A stretch of DNA of 64,000 nt from Leptospira kmetyi serovar Malaysia str. Bejo-Iso9 (lineage in GTDB: Bacteria; Spirochaetota; Leptospiria; Leptospirales; Leptospiraceae), in contig NZ_AHMP02000003.1 of assembly GCF_000243735.2 (NCBI RefSeq), forward strand, positions 3,246,001-3,310,000. Reading direction: 5' to 3'. The notes under the pieces are model-generated. The model saw only the letters and a program-made list of their open reading frames with translations. It searched no databases and was not told the DNA's origin. Of this stretch, positions 34,338 through 46,397 are shown in pieces. Numbering within the stretch: the stretch's first letter is position 1; each line of letters starts with the position of its first letter. A program made the position numbers and the translations under genes.

Positions 34338-34757
34338 TCAAGCAGAATCTTTGACCTTCAGAGTTTTCGTTTCCTCCTCTTCTGCGAAAACACAATGGTT
34401 TTCATAAAGATCGGACAAGCAGATGATTTGAAAAATATCGTGATCCGTTTTTCCTTCTTTTAAAAAGCGATCCCTTTCTTCTTGAATTCCGTCCAGATGA
34501 ATCCAAGATTCGAAACGACCATCCACCTTTAAGAAAACGAGGAACTCGCATTCTCGTTTTTTTTTGAAAAACACTTCGAAGTCTTTTACTGGATTCTCCG
34601 CAAGACGAAACCTCATTCTTTGGCCTTCGTTCAACTTAGAAAACGGAATTCTCGGAATGTAGAAGCGGTTTAACGTGGATACGATGCGACGGAATTCTTC
34701 CTTCTTTGAAACCAGCTTCATCCATTCCCCTTGATTTAGATCGATTGTGTCTTTCAT
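34338..34757 (-). CDS. Hypothetical soluble protein, 139 aa
   Basis: I do not recognise a family. The protein is charged, mixed alpha/beta and ends in an acidic-then-basic tail ([13 protein letters not shown]). The start at 34757 is favoured because GGAGG lies 7 bases upstream, while the ORF extends to 34808 without a ribosome site. It is 32 bases downstream of the exported-protein gene on the same strand. Confidence 0.65.
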   Translation of the reverse strand: MKDTIDLNQGEWMKLVSKKEEFRRIVSTLNRFYIPRIPFSKLNEGQRMRFRLAENPVKDFEVFFKKKRECEFLVFLKVDGRFESWIHLDGIQEERDRFLKEGKTDHDIFQIICLSDLYENHCVFAEEEETKTLKVKDSA

Positions 34758-34963
34758 CTTTGATCCTCCCTGAAAGCGGTTCCGAAAGGTCGAAACGAAG
34801 AGGTTCAAATTTGAATTTTTTTTTGCCGGATTTCGATTTTACGAATATGTCACGAATTTTCCTAAAGAAAACGGCGATTTGATGTTAAACTGAAGGGATA
34901 TTCTTTGAGGGATTTTGACTTACCGCTTTGAAGCGAGTTCCTTTTAATAAATCTTGCTAAAAT

Positions 34964-35570
<607 letters not shown>

Positions 35571-35577
35571 CCCGTTA

Positions 35578-35621
<44 letters not shown>

Positions 35622-35626
35622 TTTTA

Positions 35627-36835
<1,209 letters not shown>

Positions 36836-36854
36836 CCGTTCCGATATGAAGAAT

Positions 36855-36890
36855 CCGCGTGTGAGCGACCTTTCGGTCTCTCACACGCGG
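36855..36890. other. Long stable hairpin after icd
   Basis: CCGCGTGTGAG, one mismatch, then GACC pairs with GGTC, mismatch, CTCACACGCGG around a TTTC loop: 15 pairs in 36 bases. No T run follows, so it is more likely an RNA 3'-end stabiliser, processing signal or attenuator than a simple terminator. It lies between icd and the next gene. Confidence 0.7.
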
Positions 36891-36926
36891 CCCCCAATTC
36901 TAAACAACCTTCAAACCGAAACCGCA

Positions 36927-37592
36927 ATGAACCCAAAGACTTTGATTCAAAATCGGATTCTTTCTTCCAAGGCCCCTTGGTGGTTCGTTTTCTTTTTTTT
37001 ATTCTCCATTGTTTCACTCAATTCTCAAAAAGGTCCTAAGGAACCGACATTACCCACCGAGCCGACCGTCGGAGATTCCCGCAATTCAAGAGGGGAAACC
37101 GGAAAACAAACCGGAACCGGAGTCGACGAGAAGGGAGAAAAGAAAGTCAAATTGATTTTATGCGACGGCCGCGACGTGGAAGGATTTTGGAAAAATCCGC
37201 CGCTTGAATTTAAGTTTCAGCACAAAAAAAGTAATATAACATATTCAAAATCTCTAAAGTTAGAAGAAGTTTCCAAAATCAAAATCACCGGATGGAAGTT
37301 AAAGTCTTCCAATAAAAGAAAGGAAGGAACTCCCTATAAGGCCGAGCCGTATCAGATTCAGATGATCTCTTTTTCGGGAGAAACTTTTTTTAAGGAGCCT
37401 TCTCCGACCGGAGAAATCCAACAAATTCAATTCAACAATCAATTCGGCGATACGACGTTGTTCTTATATTGGAACGACTTGCAGTACGAAAACGGACAAT
37501 GGTTTTCAGGTTTGAAACCTTTTACGGGAGAATTCAGAACGGATTGCCATCCCGATGTGATCCGAGAAATCCAATTTCCGGCGTCGAACTAA
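36927..37592 (+). CDS. Hypothetical exported protein, 221 aa
   Basis: A hydrophobic leader (about residues 16-33, WFVFFFLFSIVSLNSQ) is followed by a Pro/Thr/Gly-rich linker (PTLPTEPTVGDSRNSRGE) and a beta-rich domain with two Cys (LILCDGRDV and RTDCHPDV) that may form a disulphide. No family is recognised. MNPKTLIQ at 36927 is the chosen start; the frame is open further upstream into icd. Confidence 0.6.
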   Translation: MNPKTLIQNRILSSKAPWWFVFFFLFSIVSLNSQKGPKEPTLPTEPTVGDSRNSRGETGKQTGTGVDEKGEKKVKLILCDGRDVEGFWKNPPLEFKFQHKKSNITYSKSLKLEEVSKIKITGWKLKSSNKRKEGTPYKAEPYQIQMISFSGETFFKEPSPTGEIQQIQFNNQFGDTTLFLYWNDLQYENGQWFSGLKPFTGEFRTDCHPDVIREIQFPASN

Positions 37593-37690
37593 AAAGGACG
37601 AAAAACGAAGAATGGAAACGACGATCGAAAACGGAACCTGAAATAAAACGATTTCCCATCGAGATCGGATAAATCCGTCGCCTTACTCAA

Positions 37691-38473
37691 TTAAATTTTT
37701 CGAATGTATTCGAGAATCTTTCTTTCGGAATACGGTTTTTGCAGAACGTGCACGTTCTTTTGAAGAACGGAAACGTTCAATCCCGCGTTTTCTTCCAATC
37801 CCGTGATGACCGCGATCGGAATTTTATCGAATCGATCCTCATTGCGAATCGCTTCCACGAGTTCTTCTCCCGAAAAATGCGGCATGATCCAATCGGTAAG
37901 AATGTAAGAGATCGTCTCAGTCGAAGCCCGAAGATATTCGAAAGCCTTTTTCCCTTCCGTAAAGGCTTGGAAAGAATAGCCGTTCTTTTTCAAAATTTTC
38001 CCGAGTAAAAGTAGGTTCAGCTCGGAGTCGTCTATGATGAGAATTTTTCCGAACTTCTGGGCTTCGTTGGAACTCGTAATGTCCGCGCCGTAGGCGAGTT
38101 CTATGATTTCTTTGATGACCGATTTGAACTCGTCGATTCCGGAAGGTTTCGGAAAAATCCCGTCGAAGCCGTATTCCAAAGATTTGGCGCGATTCGCTTC
38201 TATGTCGCCGGACGTGATCAAATATATTTTAGAATTTTTGCATGCGCTGTGTTTGTTGTCGCGTTGGTTGTTTCGAATGATTTTACAAACGGTAAAGCCG
38301 TCCGCGTCGGGAAGAATCATTCCGATCGTAATGAGATCGAAATTTTCCCGAAACGCGAGATCGAGCCCGTCCTTTGCGGAACCCGCTTCCACGATTTCGA
38401 AATCTTCCGCCGGAAAAAAGGAGGAAATGATTCTTCTTACCGTGGCGCCCGAATCCAAAACGAGTACTTTCAA
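37691..38473 (-). CDS. Double-receiver response regulator with degenerate first receiver
   Basis: Two CheY-like domains fill the 260 residues. The first (1-125) has lost key residues: the acidic pair reads VLDSG, and the phospho-acceptor position reads [13 protein letters not shown] (Gly for Asp), though the Lys in FPKPSG remains. The second (140-260) is intact, with [17 protein letters not shown] and LQKPYS. No output domain is present, so it likely acts by protein contact. It is the last gene of a minus-strand operon with mazG. Confidence 0.85.
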   Translation of the reverse strand: MKVLVLDSGATVRRIISSFFPAEDFEIVEAGSAKDGLDLAFRENFDLITIGMILPDADGFTVCKIIRNNQRDNKHSACKNSKIYLITSGDIEANRAKSLEYGFDGIFPKPSGIDEFKSVIKEIIELAYGADITSSNEAQKFGKILIIDDSELNLLLLGKILKKNGYSFQAFTEGKKAFEYLRASTETISYILTDWIMPHFSGEELVEAIRNEDRFDKIPIAVITGLEENAGLNVSVLQKNVHVLQKPYSERKILEYIRKI

Positions 38474-38859
38474 ATCGGCTTCTCTCCGAGTTTGATTTGT
38501 GAAATTCCGGATTCAAAAACTTGAATATGATTTTTTAATTCGTCTACAATTTGCGGACGATCGTTCGCGATTTCTCCGTCCGGTTTGGTCCAAACGAGTT
38601 GTTGGGAAGAATCCGTATCCAAACTGAGATAATAAATCGGAGAGGTTCCCGCGACCTTGTTTGCTTCCGCAGGAATCAAAGTAAAGGAGCCAAAAATGGA
38701 GAATACTGCCTTGTATCTTTTTTCCAAATGAATCATTTCATATTCGCGGGGCCATTCTTCCCCGTTTGATTTAAGTTCCAACGGAAATGTTTCGGAAAGA
38801 AAGGAAATCAAACCTTCCGTTTGTTCGATTCTTTTTTGAAACGAACCCGGCCCGTTCAT
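38470..38859 (-). CDS. Hypothetical protein, 129 aa
   Basis: No recognised family. The protein is soluble, mixed alpha/beta, with a [21 protein letters not shown] stretch. It overlaps mazG at its start and the double-receiver gene at its end by 4 bases each, so all three are coupled. ATG at 38859 is the start in the mazG overlap; a longer frame begins at 38886. Confidence 0.65.
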   Translation of the reverse strand: MNGPGSFQKRIEQTEGLISFLSETFPLELKSNGEEWPREYEMIHLEKRYKAVFSIFGSFTLIPAEANKVAGTSPIYYLSLDTDSSQQLVWTKPDGEIANDRPQIVDELKNHIQVFESGISQIKLGEKPI

Positions 38860-39671
38860 TTTTCCAATCCTTTGGCCTCGTTCCAAAGAGAATCCATTTC
38901 TTCCAAATCGGAATCGTTCGGAGTTTTGCCCCGGCCTTGTAAGGTTTCTTCGATGTACTGAAATCGTTTTTTAAATTTTGCGTTCGTTCTTGTGAGAGCG
39001 GATTCGGATGAAATTCCGAGATGTCTTCCTAAGTTCACCAAGCTGAAAAGTAAATCGCCGAATTCTTCCTCGATTCTCACTTGATTGGAGCCGTCCGCTT
39101 TTGCGCGACCGAATTCGGTTAAGAATTCTTCCATCTCTTCCCTAACTTTTCCTTGTACGTCTTCAACGTTCTTCCAATCGAATCCGACCTTTGCGGCTTT
39201 CTTTTGGTATTTTTCCGCTTTCAGCAAAGACGAAAAATTCTCGGGAACGTTTGAAAAAATAGACGAGTAAGTCGGTTTCTTCTTTTCCTTGTCCTTGATT
39301 TTTTCCCAATTTTCCACGACTTCTTGAGAAGAGGAAAGGGTCAATTCTTCCGGTCGGAATACGTGCGGATGTCGGAAAATGAGCTTGTCCGAAATGCCTT
39401 TGGCTATGTCGCTTAAGTCGAATGCGTTTCTTTCTTCCGCAATTCTCGCGTGAAAGACGACTTGGAAGAGTAAATCGCCCAATTCTTCCTTAAGAAGCTC
39501 GTCGTCTTTTTTCAACACGGCTTCGATCACTTCTTGGGATTCTTCGATTAAATAAGGGACCAACGTTTGATGATCCTGTTCCTTGTCCCAGGGGCATCCG
39601 TTTTCTCCCCGGAGAACGGCAGTTACTTCTTGGAGTTTGGCGATTTCTTCGGTAAGCGATTTGGCCTGCAT
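38856..39671 (-). CDS. mazG: Nucleoside triphosphate pyrophosphohydrolase MazG
   Basis: 271 residues with two MazG folds. The N-terminal one shows [21 protein letters not shown] and the metal-binding [19 protein letters not shown]; the second has [19 protein letters not shown]. The enzyme hydrolyses (d)NTPs to monophosphates and diphosphate, limiting aberrant nucleotides or ppGpp-linked pools. It heads the operon with the 129-aa protein and the double receiver. Confidence 0.93.
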   Translation of the reverse strand: MQAKSLTEEIAKLQEVTAVLRGENGCPWDKEQDHQTLVPYLIEESQEVIEAVLKKDDELLKEELGDLLFQVVFHARIAEERNAFDLSDIAKGISDKLIFRHPHVFRPEELTLSSSQEVVENWEKIKDKEKKKPTYSSIFSNVPENFSSLLKAEKYQKKAAKVGFDWKNVEDVQGKVREEMEEFLTEFGRAKADGSNQVRIEEEFGDLLFSLVNLGRHLGISSESALTRTNAKFKKRFQYIEETLQGRGKTPNDSDLEEMDSLWNEAKGLEK

Positions 39672-39821
39672 TGTTTTTCTCCGAAAGTGAACGGGGTTTG
39701 TTCCAATTTTTTATCGGGGAGCCAACTCTGCACTCCTTTTCGGTCGGTTTTGGATTGGGATTGGATTGACGGGAGCCGCAAAATTCAAGTATAGTAATAA
39801 AAAATACTTTCTAGGCGCTTT

Positions 39822-40343
39822 ATGGTACGTTCAAAAAGTTTTATCGTTCTTTCACTCATTCTAATCGCGGTCGCAAGCCGTTATTTTCCACACCCGGCTA
39901 ACTTTTCGCCCATCCTTGCGATTTCCCTTTTTGCGGGAGCCCATTTCGCTTCTAAGAAACTTTCTCTGTTTCTTCCGATCGTCTCTTTGTTTATCAGCGA
40001 TTTGATTCTCGGGTTCCACGATCAAATGTTGCCGGTTTACGCGACGACACTTCTGGTTGTAGTGGCTGGATGGCAGTTGAGAACTTCTTCTTCCGTCGGA
40101 AAGATCGCTCTTACGTCTTTGGGAAGTTCCGTAGCATTTTTTATCCTTACGAACTTTTACGTATGGCTCGCGGGATATTATACGTACGATTTAAACGGAC
40201 TCGTTCAGTGTTATATTATGGCGGTTCCTTTCTTTCAGAATACTCTCTTAGGCGATCTGTTTTATACCACCGTTCTTTTCGGCGGATTTTCTCTGATCGA
40301 AAAAGCGGGTTGGATGAAATTAGCTCCCGTTCCCGTTAAGTAA
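39822..40343 (+). CDS. DUF6580 family membrane protein
   Basis: 173 residues with about five membrane helices. The start [24 protein letters not shown] is the DUF6580 signature, and [11 protein letters not shown] and [18 protein letters not shown] follow. The family resembles small-molecule-binding S components of ECF transporters, but no substrate is known. It stands alone between mazG (divergent) and an outer-membrane protein gene (convergent). Confidence 0.82.
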   Translation: MVRSKSFIVLSLILIAVASRYFPHPANFSPILAISLFAGAHFASKKLSLFLPIVSLFISDLILGFHDQMLPVYATTLLVVVAGWQLRTSSSVGKIALTSLGSSVAFFILTNFYVWLAGYYTYDLNGLVQCYIMAVPFFQNTLLGDLFYTTVLFGGFSLIEKAGWMKLAPVPVK

Positions 40344-40357
40344 GATTCTTCCTAAAA

Positions 40358-40400
40358 CGGTTGCCTCGGAAACTTGGAAAGAGTTCCCGCGAGGCAACCG
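40358..40400. terminator. Hairpin between convergent genes
   Basis: CGGTTGCCTCG (40358-40368) pairs perfectly with CGAGGCAACCG (40390-40400). In the minus direction the stem is followed by TTTT; in the plus direction by ATCGCTTTTC. It probably serves both genes. Confidence 0.65.
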
Positions 40401-40412
40401 ATCGCTTTTCTT

Positions 40413-41690
40413 TCAAAGCGTTAAAGTAACTCCCAGATAAAATCCGTAATACGTATCGATGACTTCCTTTTGTAAGGCGGGTCTCGTCGTCGCTAAGTCC
40501 ACCGGTTTCGTGATCGTATTCAAAGCGGTCGTACTTACGAGATCGGGAAATAAAAGATTCGCGTTGTAGTTGTAACCGCTCACGGACGATCTCATTTCCG
40601 TATATTGAAAACCGAACGTAAACTTCAACCAGCTCGTTCTTGAAAAAGAAACCCCCGTGTCGATTTGATAACCGGTTCGTTTTACGAGATTCTCTCCTGC
40701 GGAGCCGGCCGTTTCGGTGACTAAAAAGTTTTGAGCGCCGTTGTAAGACGTGGTCGCGTTGGTCTTTAGATGATATTTTCCTAATGTTTTAAAGTAATCC
40801 GCGTTCGCGTGAAATTGAAAGTAGTTGTTCAATTTTTTTACGATTCTAAATCCGATCTGCGGACCCAAACCTCCGGCCTTTTCCTCCATGTTTCCAAAAC
40901 CTAAACCGCCCGGTAAGTTTCCGTATTCTTTGGAATAGATGTCCAAGTTTCTGACTCCGACGGAAGGACCGATTCTCGTTCCCGAACCGGTTTCAAAAAA
41001 ATACAAAAGATTCAGTTGAATATCCGTTCTTCTGAGCTGCGGTCCGTAAACGCTGTAACTCTGATTTAAGTTTGCGGAAGAAGGATTTATGTTCAGGGAA
41101 GAATACGAAGGATTGATTCTAAAATCCAGAAAGGTTCCTTCCACTCCGAACTTTTTGGATTCGGTTAAGAATAAGAATCGAATCGGGTACGCGGTCTTCG
41201 TGTTTCCCTGAGGATCGGAATAAAAACTTCCCGTGTTGTTGATGAGATGCGCGTCGAATCCTCCGATCCTCGCGATCGAATTTACGTTTTGATAAAACCC
41301 GCTCGTATAAAGAAAGGTGTTCGTTTCGTTGATGGAAACGTTTTGTCTTCTCGCTATAGATTCGGGAACCCAAGTCGCTTGGTTGAAAAGAATCGAAATT
41401 TCGAACGTCGCTCCTTTCGGAGTTTTGGCGAGTTCCTGTTCGTGAAGTTTATCTCTGAGTTCCGAAGCCTCGGCTCTTTTTCTTTGAATTTCGAGAATCA
41501 TCCTTTGTCTCGTGACCGGATCCTGAGCCTTGCCCGCTTTGATCTCGAGTTCGTTGGCTTCTTTTTCCAAAACGTCCGGATCGGGCCCGATCGGTTTTGC
41601 TTGGCCGAACACGTTCGATGCGCCGATTTGAAACAGAAGGAAAAAAATAGTAAGAAGGAAGGGAATCGTTTTTTGAATTCGTTTTTTCAT
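40413..41690 (-). CDS. Probable outer-membrane beta-barrel protein
   Basis: A signal peptide (residues 1-30, ending VFGQA) precedes a short charged coiled-coil region (about 38-90, [16 protein letters not shown] onwards). Some 320 residues of alternating hydrophobic/polar strands follow, ending in [10 protein letters not shown], whose terminal pattern suits barrel assembly. No exact family is recognised. Several strand pairs carry GxGxxxGPSVGVR-type turns. Confidence 0.7.
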   Translation of the reverse strand: MKKRIQKTIPFLLTIFFLLFQIGASNVFGQAKPIGPDPDVLEKEANELEIKAGKAQDPVTRQRMILEIQRKRAEASELRDKLHEQELAKTPKGATFEISILFNQATWVPESIARRQNVSINETNTFLYTSGFYQNVNSIARIGGFDAHLINNTGSFYSDPQGNTKTAYPIRFLFLTESKKFGVEGTFLDFRINPSYSSLNINPSSANLNQSYSVYGPQLRRTDIQLNLLYFFETGSGTRIGPSVGVRNLDIYSKEYGNLPGGLGFGNMEEKAGGLGPQIGFRIVKKLNNYFQFHANADYFKTLGKYHLKTNATTSYNGAQNFLVTETAGSAGENLVKRTGYQIDTGVSFSRTSWLKFTFGFQYTEMRSSVSGYNYNANLLFPDLVSTTALNTITKPVDLATTRPALQKEVIDTYYGFYLGVTLTL

Positions 41691-41875
41691 AGGTTCTAAA
41701 GAGTGAGAGATAGATAAGACGAAAGAATCCTAAATTCAAACATTTTTTTCCCGGGCTAAGAAAAAGAAAAACGTTACAGAATTCTTTCCGATGAAAATAA
41801 AGAAATAGAACGAACGATTTTATAAAGAATTTACGTTCCTGAAAGTCATATTGAATAGAACTAAAAAGAGAGATT

Positions 41876-42433
41876 ATGAATTCAACCAATTCGGCAGTTT
41901 GTGTTTTTTGCGGTTCCCGTTCGGGAACCAATCCGGTTTATACGAAGACGGCTCAGGATCTGGGTCGTTTGCTTGTGGAAAAAAATTTCGACTTAGTATT
42001 CGGAGGAGCGTCCTGCGGAATTATGGGAACGATCGCGGACGCGGTGATGGAAAAGGGCGGAACCGTTTCCGGAATCATTCCCGATTTTCTTTCCATCAAA
42101 GAAGTAAAACACGATCGGGTTAAGGATCTCATGATCGTTTCCTCCATGCACGAAAGAAAGTTTAGAATGTACGAAAAATCATCCGGCTTTATCGCGTTGC
42201 CCGGAGGAATCGGAACCTTGGACGAACTCGTGGAGATCACAACTTGGAATCAGCTGAAACTGATTTCAAAACCTTTGGGCTTGCTCAACGTAAACGGTTA
42301 CTTCGACTATTTGCTGAAACAGTTGGGGAGAATGGTGGACGACGGTTTTTTAGACGCGGAAACGAAGGAAGGTTTGATCGTATCCGACGATCCGGAGGAA
42401 TTGCTCGATCTTCTTAGTAAGAGATTCGTTTAA
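41876..42433 (+). CDS. LOG-family protein (TIGR00730)
   Basis: 185 residues with the family motifs [29 protein letters not shown] and [20 protein letters not shown]. The PGGIGTxDE motif with the preceding Arg forms the active site of nucleotide 5'-monophosphate phosphoribohydrolases (LOG), formerly misannotated as lysine decarboxylases. It probably releases a base from AMP-like nucleotides. It is a single gene. Confidence 0.92.
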   Translation: MNSTNSAVCVFCGSRSGTNPVYTKTAQDLGRLLVEKNFDLVFGGASCGIMGTIADAVMEKGGTVSGIIPDFLSIKEVKHDRVKDLMIVSSMHERKFRMYEKSSGFIALPGGIGTLDELVEITTWNQLKLISKPLGLLNVNGYFDYLLKQLGRMVDDGFLDAETKEGLIVSDDPEELLDLLSKRFV

Positions 42434-42465
42434 TCCGAAATTCCTTTTCGAATCGGGAATCTATA

Positions 42466-43548
42466 TCATTCCTTTTCGGGTTCCGGTTCCAAAAGAAGAA
42501 TCAATTCTTCCTTTGTTTCTTCTTTAGCGATATCTAATGGAGATTTTCCTTCCAAGTTTTTTAGAAACTGGGAAGCGTTTAAACTCAACAACAGCGTAGC
42601 CGTCGAAATCCGGTCGTGAACCACGGCGACGTGAAGGGGCGTGTTTCCTCCCGCGTCGATCGCGTTCGGTGAAATTCCCAATCGAAGAATCGTTTTGCAC
42701 AAATCGTCTTCACCGTGTTCGGCGGCTTCGAAAAGTTTTTCGGTCAGGACTTTTTTTAGAATTTTAGAAACATGATGATACTTTTGTCTTTCCGCTTCTT
42801 CGAGACCGGTTTTTCCCGAAGCGTTTACTTTTAAGAAGTCCGCTCCGATCTTTAAAAGTCTTTCCAAACATTCCACACTGTCGTGCGAAGCCGCGAGCAA
42901 TAAAGCGGTGTTTCCGTCCGCGTCCCGATTTTCAAGAATACTTTTGGTTTCTTCTTTTTCCAAAAACAAATCCAGGATTTCGTAATCGTTGTGAAGGGAA
43001 GTTAAATGAAGAATGGTTCTTCCTTCCGAATTCTTTTTTAAAAAATCCGCGTCTTGTTCCAGAAGATATTCCACGATCGAAAGATGACCGAGATCCACCG
43101 CGAGAAGGAGCGGGGTATATCCTTCTCCGTTTCTTTCTTCCAGATCGGGGGTTTCGTTTTCGTTTTCGAAAACCATTTCCACGATTTCCAAGTTTCCGGT
43201 GCTTACCGCTTTTGTAAGCGGAGTGTTCCCGGAAAAATCTTTTTTACCGGAATCGGCTCCCGCTTCGAGAAAGATTCGAATCAAATCCTCGTTTCCCTGA
43301 TCCAAAGAAGTTAAGAGAGGAGTTTCTCCCCTCGCGTTCGTTTCGTCGGGATCGGCTCCCGCTTCGAGAAGAAGTTCGATCGATTCCCGATCCAAATTCT
43401 TAACCGCCCAAGATAAAACTCCGGAACCGTAGTTGTCCCGGTATTCTTTCAGCCAATCTATGAGGACGGGTTCTCCTTCCATGGAAGAAAGAAGTTTTTG
43501 GATTTCATCCGTCTTTCCGGTTTTGACTGCGGAGAAGAGGTCGATCAA
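42466..43548 (-). CDS. Ankyrin-repeat protein
   Basis: 360 residues consisting of about nine ankyrin repeats, with clear units such as GNTPLTKAVSTGNLEIVEMV, GRTILHLTSLHNDYEILDLF and GGNTPLHVAVVHDRISTATL. No signal peptide or catalytic domain is seen, so it is probably a cytoplasmic protein-binding scaffold. The partner is unknown. The AEC transporter gene ends 17 bases upstream on the same strand. Confidence 0.9.
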   Translation of the reverse strand: MIDLFSAVKTGKTDEIQKLLSSMEGEPVLIDWLKEYRDNYGSGVLSWAVKNLDRESIELLLEAGADPDETNARGETPLLTSLDQGNEDLIRIFLEAGADSGKKDFSGNTPLTKAVSTGNLEIVEMVFENENETPDLEERNGEGYTPLLLAVDLGHLSIVEYLLEQDADFLKKNSEGRTILHLTSLHNDYEILDLFLEKEETKSILENRDADGNTALLLAASHDSVECLERLLKIGADFLKVNASGKTGLEEAERQKYHHVSKILKKVLTEKLFEAAEHGEDDLCKTILRLGISPNAIDAGGNTPLHVAVVHDRISTATLLLSLNASQFLKNLEGKSPLDIAKEETKEELILLLEPEPEKE

Positions 43549-43565
43549 TGAGTCTGAAAAATCAG

Positions 43566-44510
43566 TCAGAAAAAATTCTCCAATAAAGAATAGAGTATAA
43601 ACAAAGTAGGAATCGAAACAAGAATTCCTACTCCGGGAAACGCCGCGGAAAGCGCCGGTCTAAAACCCATCTGCATCGAAACGATGGAAGCCGTAATCAT
43701 GGGAGCCATTCCCGCTTCCAAAACCGCAACTTTCAAATGTCTCGGATTCACGTTGAAAAATCGATACACAAGAAAAACCAAAATCGGAGCAACAAGCAAC
43801 TTATAAATCAGGCCAATCATCAAAGGTGGAACGAAGTTCTCGTTCTTTTCGTTTTGGGAACCCAAGGCGGGAAGTTCCATTTGAAATCCGACGGTAAATA
43901 GGGCGATCGGCACCAGAGTTTCTCCCAAGATTTTCAATACGGAATGAATCGATTCCGGAATGGTGAAAAGTCTGAGGAAAAACGAAAAAAGTAAAGCAAG
44001 AAACGGCGGGAAAGTGAAGAGCTTTTTCAAAATGGATTTCAAAGGGCTTCCGCTTTTTTCCCGATCGTTTTTGGAAAGGAAACGCAACGCTAAAATAAAT
44101 CCGGGAATCGCCAAACAAAGAAAGGTGCCGAACTGATCGATGATCAATACGGAATTGGTGACTTCTTCTCCGTAAAACATTCTTAAAACGGGAAGTCCTA
44201 AAAACGACGTGTTCCCGAGTCCGCAACAAAGCGTAACGGCGATTCTTGTTTCCCGATCCCAATCTAAGAATTTTCCGATCGAATCAAAGAACAGGATCGA
44301 AAGTCCGAAGATCAACCAGGGCATCGTCGCCAAAAAGATCAAAGAACTTTCCAATCTCATCGTTGGAACATTCGCTAAAATCAAGGAAGGTAAGGAAACA
44401 TAGATCACAAAACTCCCAAGAGATAATCCGGCGTTTTCGGGAAAAATTCTCCCCCGTTTGAGTATCCAACCCGCGATCAGACATACGGGAATGAGAATCA
44501 AATGAGACAC
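43566..44510 (-). CDS. AEC-family (auxin efflux carrier-like) transporter
   Basis: About ten membrane helices in two similar halves, with SLGSFVIYVSLPSLILANV and CCGLGNTSFLGLPVL in the first half and EAGMAPMITASIVSMQMGF in the second, typical of AEC permeases for organic acids or amino acids. The open frame runs up to 44594, but its first codons lie inside tRNA-Thr, so translation must begin later. The GTG at 44510 is my choice, with no clear ribosome site. Confidence 0.82.
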   Translation of the reverse strand: MSHLILIPVCLIAGWILKRGRIFPENAGLSLGSFVIYVSLPSLILANVPTMRLESSLIFLATMPWLIFGLSILFFDSIGKFLDWDRETRIAVTLCCGLGNTSFLGLPVLRMFYGEEVTNSVLIIDQFGTFLCLAIPGFILALRFLSKNDREKSGSPLKSILKKLFTFPPFLALLFSFFLRLFTIPESIHSVLKILGETLVPIALFTVGFQMELPALGSQNEKNENFVPPLMIGLIYKLLVAPILVFLVYRFFNVNPRHLKVAVLEAGMAPMITASIVSMQMGFRPALSAAFPGVGILVSIPTLFILYSLLENFF

Positions 44511-44558
44511 GATGGACAGAGTGAATATCGAAAGCGAAAGGGCAAGAGATTTAGCGAA

Positions 44559-44630
<72 letters not shown>

Positions 44631-44662
44631 TTGAAGTCGATTTCAAGTCGGGTTATCGCGTG

Positions 44663-45304
<642 letters not shown>

Positions 45305-45432
45305 TCCAACCTCATCTCGCTTTTGTTGCGTTCGATAGGATCATCTTTTTATCGGTTCGGATTCTCTAAAGGATTTTTCCCTCTATTTTCATTTGCTTTT
45401 TCGCGTCTTTCTGATATCTTCGATCGGGTTTT

Positions 45433-46233
45433 ATGATCACATCCTTCTTTTTGGAAAAATCGTTTTTGGTTACCGGCGCCAGTTCCGGGATCGGAAAGGC
45501 TCTCGTTTTGGAACTCAATCGAAACGGCGCGGTAGTCGGCGCGGTCGCTCGAAGAAAAGAATTGTTGAAGGAATTAAAAAACGAAGCTTCGTTTCCGGAC
45601 AAGGTGATTTCTCTTCCGGGAGACGTTTCGGATTCTTCCCAAATCAAAAAGATCACGGAAGAATTTAGAAAAAAAGTAAGACGGATCGACGGACTGATTC
45701 ACAGCGCGGGAATCAGTATGCGCGGCCTTGCAAAAGAGACGGACTTTAAAGTTTACGAAAGTCTAATGAACATAAACTTTTATCCTTTGGTTCATCTGTT
45801 CCGTCTTTTGGAATCGGAGCTCAGACAAAACCAAGGACATTTTATCGCGGTCTCATCCTTGCAGGGAAAGTTCGCGACTCAATATCGTTCCGGTTACGCC
45901 GCGAGCAAACACGCGGTTCAAGCCTTTATGGACAGCGTTCGATTGGAAACCTACGAAAGCGGAATGCACGTTATGACAGTTTCTCCCGGTTATGTGAAGA
46001 CCGATATTTCCGTAAAGGCTTTGTCGGGCGACGGTTCCGCATACGGGATTATGGACGAGGGAATTAAGAATGGAATGGCCGTCGAAAAAGTAGCCGCGAT
46101 TATTTTGAAAGCGATCGAATCAAAGAAGAGGGACGTTTATCCGTCTCAGTTTCGGGAAATGTTCGCGTATTGGATCAGCAGATTCTCACCTTCTCTTTTG
46201 GATCAACTTTTGAGAAGGGCCAGAGTGACTTGA
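45433..46233 (+). CDS. Short-chain dehydrogenase/reductase (SDR)
   Basis: 266 residues. The NAD(P)-binding TGASSGIGKAL is at residue 14, followed by HSAGIS, the catalytic Ser in VSSLQGK and YAASKHAVQAF (Tyr-Lys). The C-terminal part resembles the DHRS7B-like group, with a hydrophobic end (FAYWISRFSPSLLDQLL) that could contact membrane. The substrate is unknown. Confidence 0.9.
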   Translation: MITSFFLEKSFLVTGASSGIGKALVLELNRNGAVVGAVARRKELLKELKNEASFPDKVISLPGDVSDSSQIKKITEEFRKKVRRIDGLIHSAGISMRGLAKETDFKVYESLMNINFYPLVHLFRLLESELRQNQGHFIAVSSLQGKFATQYRSGYAASKHAVQAFMDSVRLETYESGMHVMTVSPGYVKTDISVKALSGDGSAYGIMDEGIKNGMAVEKVAAIILKAIESKKRDVYPSQFREMFAYWISRFSPSLLDQLLRRARVT

Positions 46234-46239
46234 TCGTTT

Positions 46240-46392
46240 GTCGGAAGAACGACAGCTAATAATTTATCTTGCAATAAAGTTCGTTTTGTGCTATGGAAAT
46301 TTTTCCGAATTTTTCCCACAAAGCCCGCCACCTCCACCCAAACTCGGGCGGGGGCCGTTTCGTTTTCACGACAAGATCGTCGTAAGAACGAC
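46240..46392. repeat. Intergenic repeats and G+C-rich hairpin
   Basis: GTCGGAAGAACGAC (46240-46253) and GTCGTAAGAACGAC (46379-46392) differ at one base and are each small hairpins. Between them lies CCCGCC...GGCGGG (around 46323-46352), a strong stem flanked by TTTTTCCCACAAAG. The set looks like a compound intergenic repeat unit between convergent genes and may act in termination. Confidence 0.5.
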
Positions 46393-46397
46393 AATTC

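Noticed and set aside
42466..43548. Repeated segments in this stretch
   Set aside because: They are explained by ankyrin repeats in one protein.
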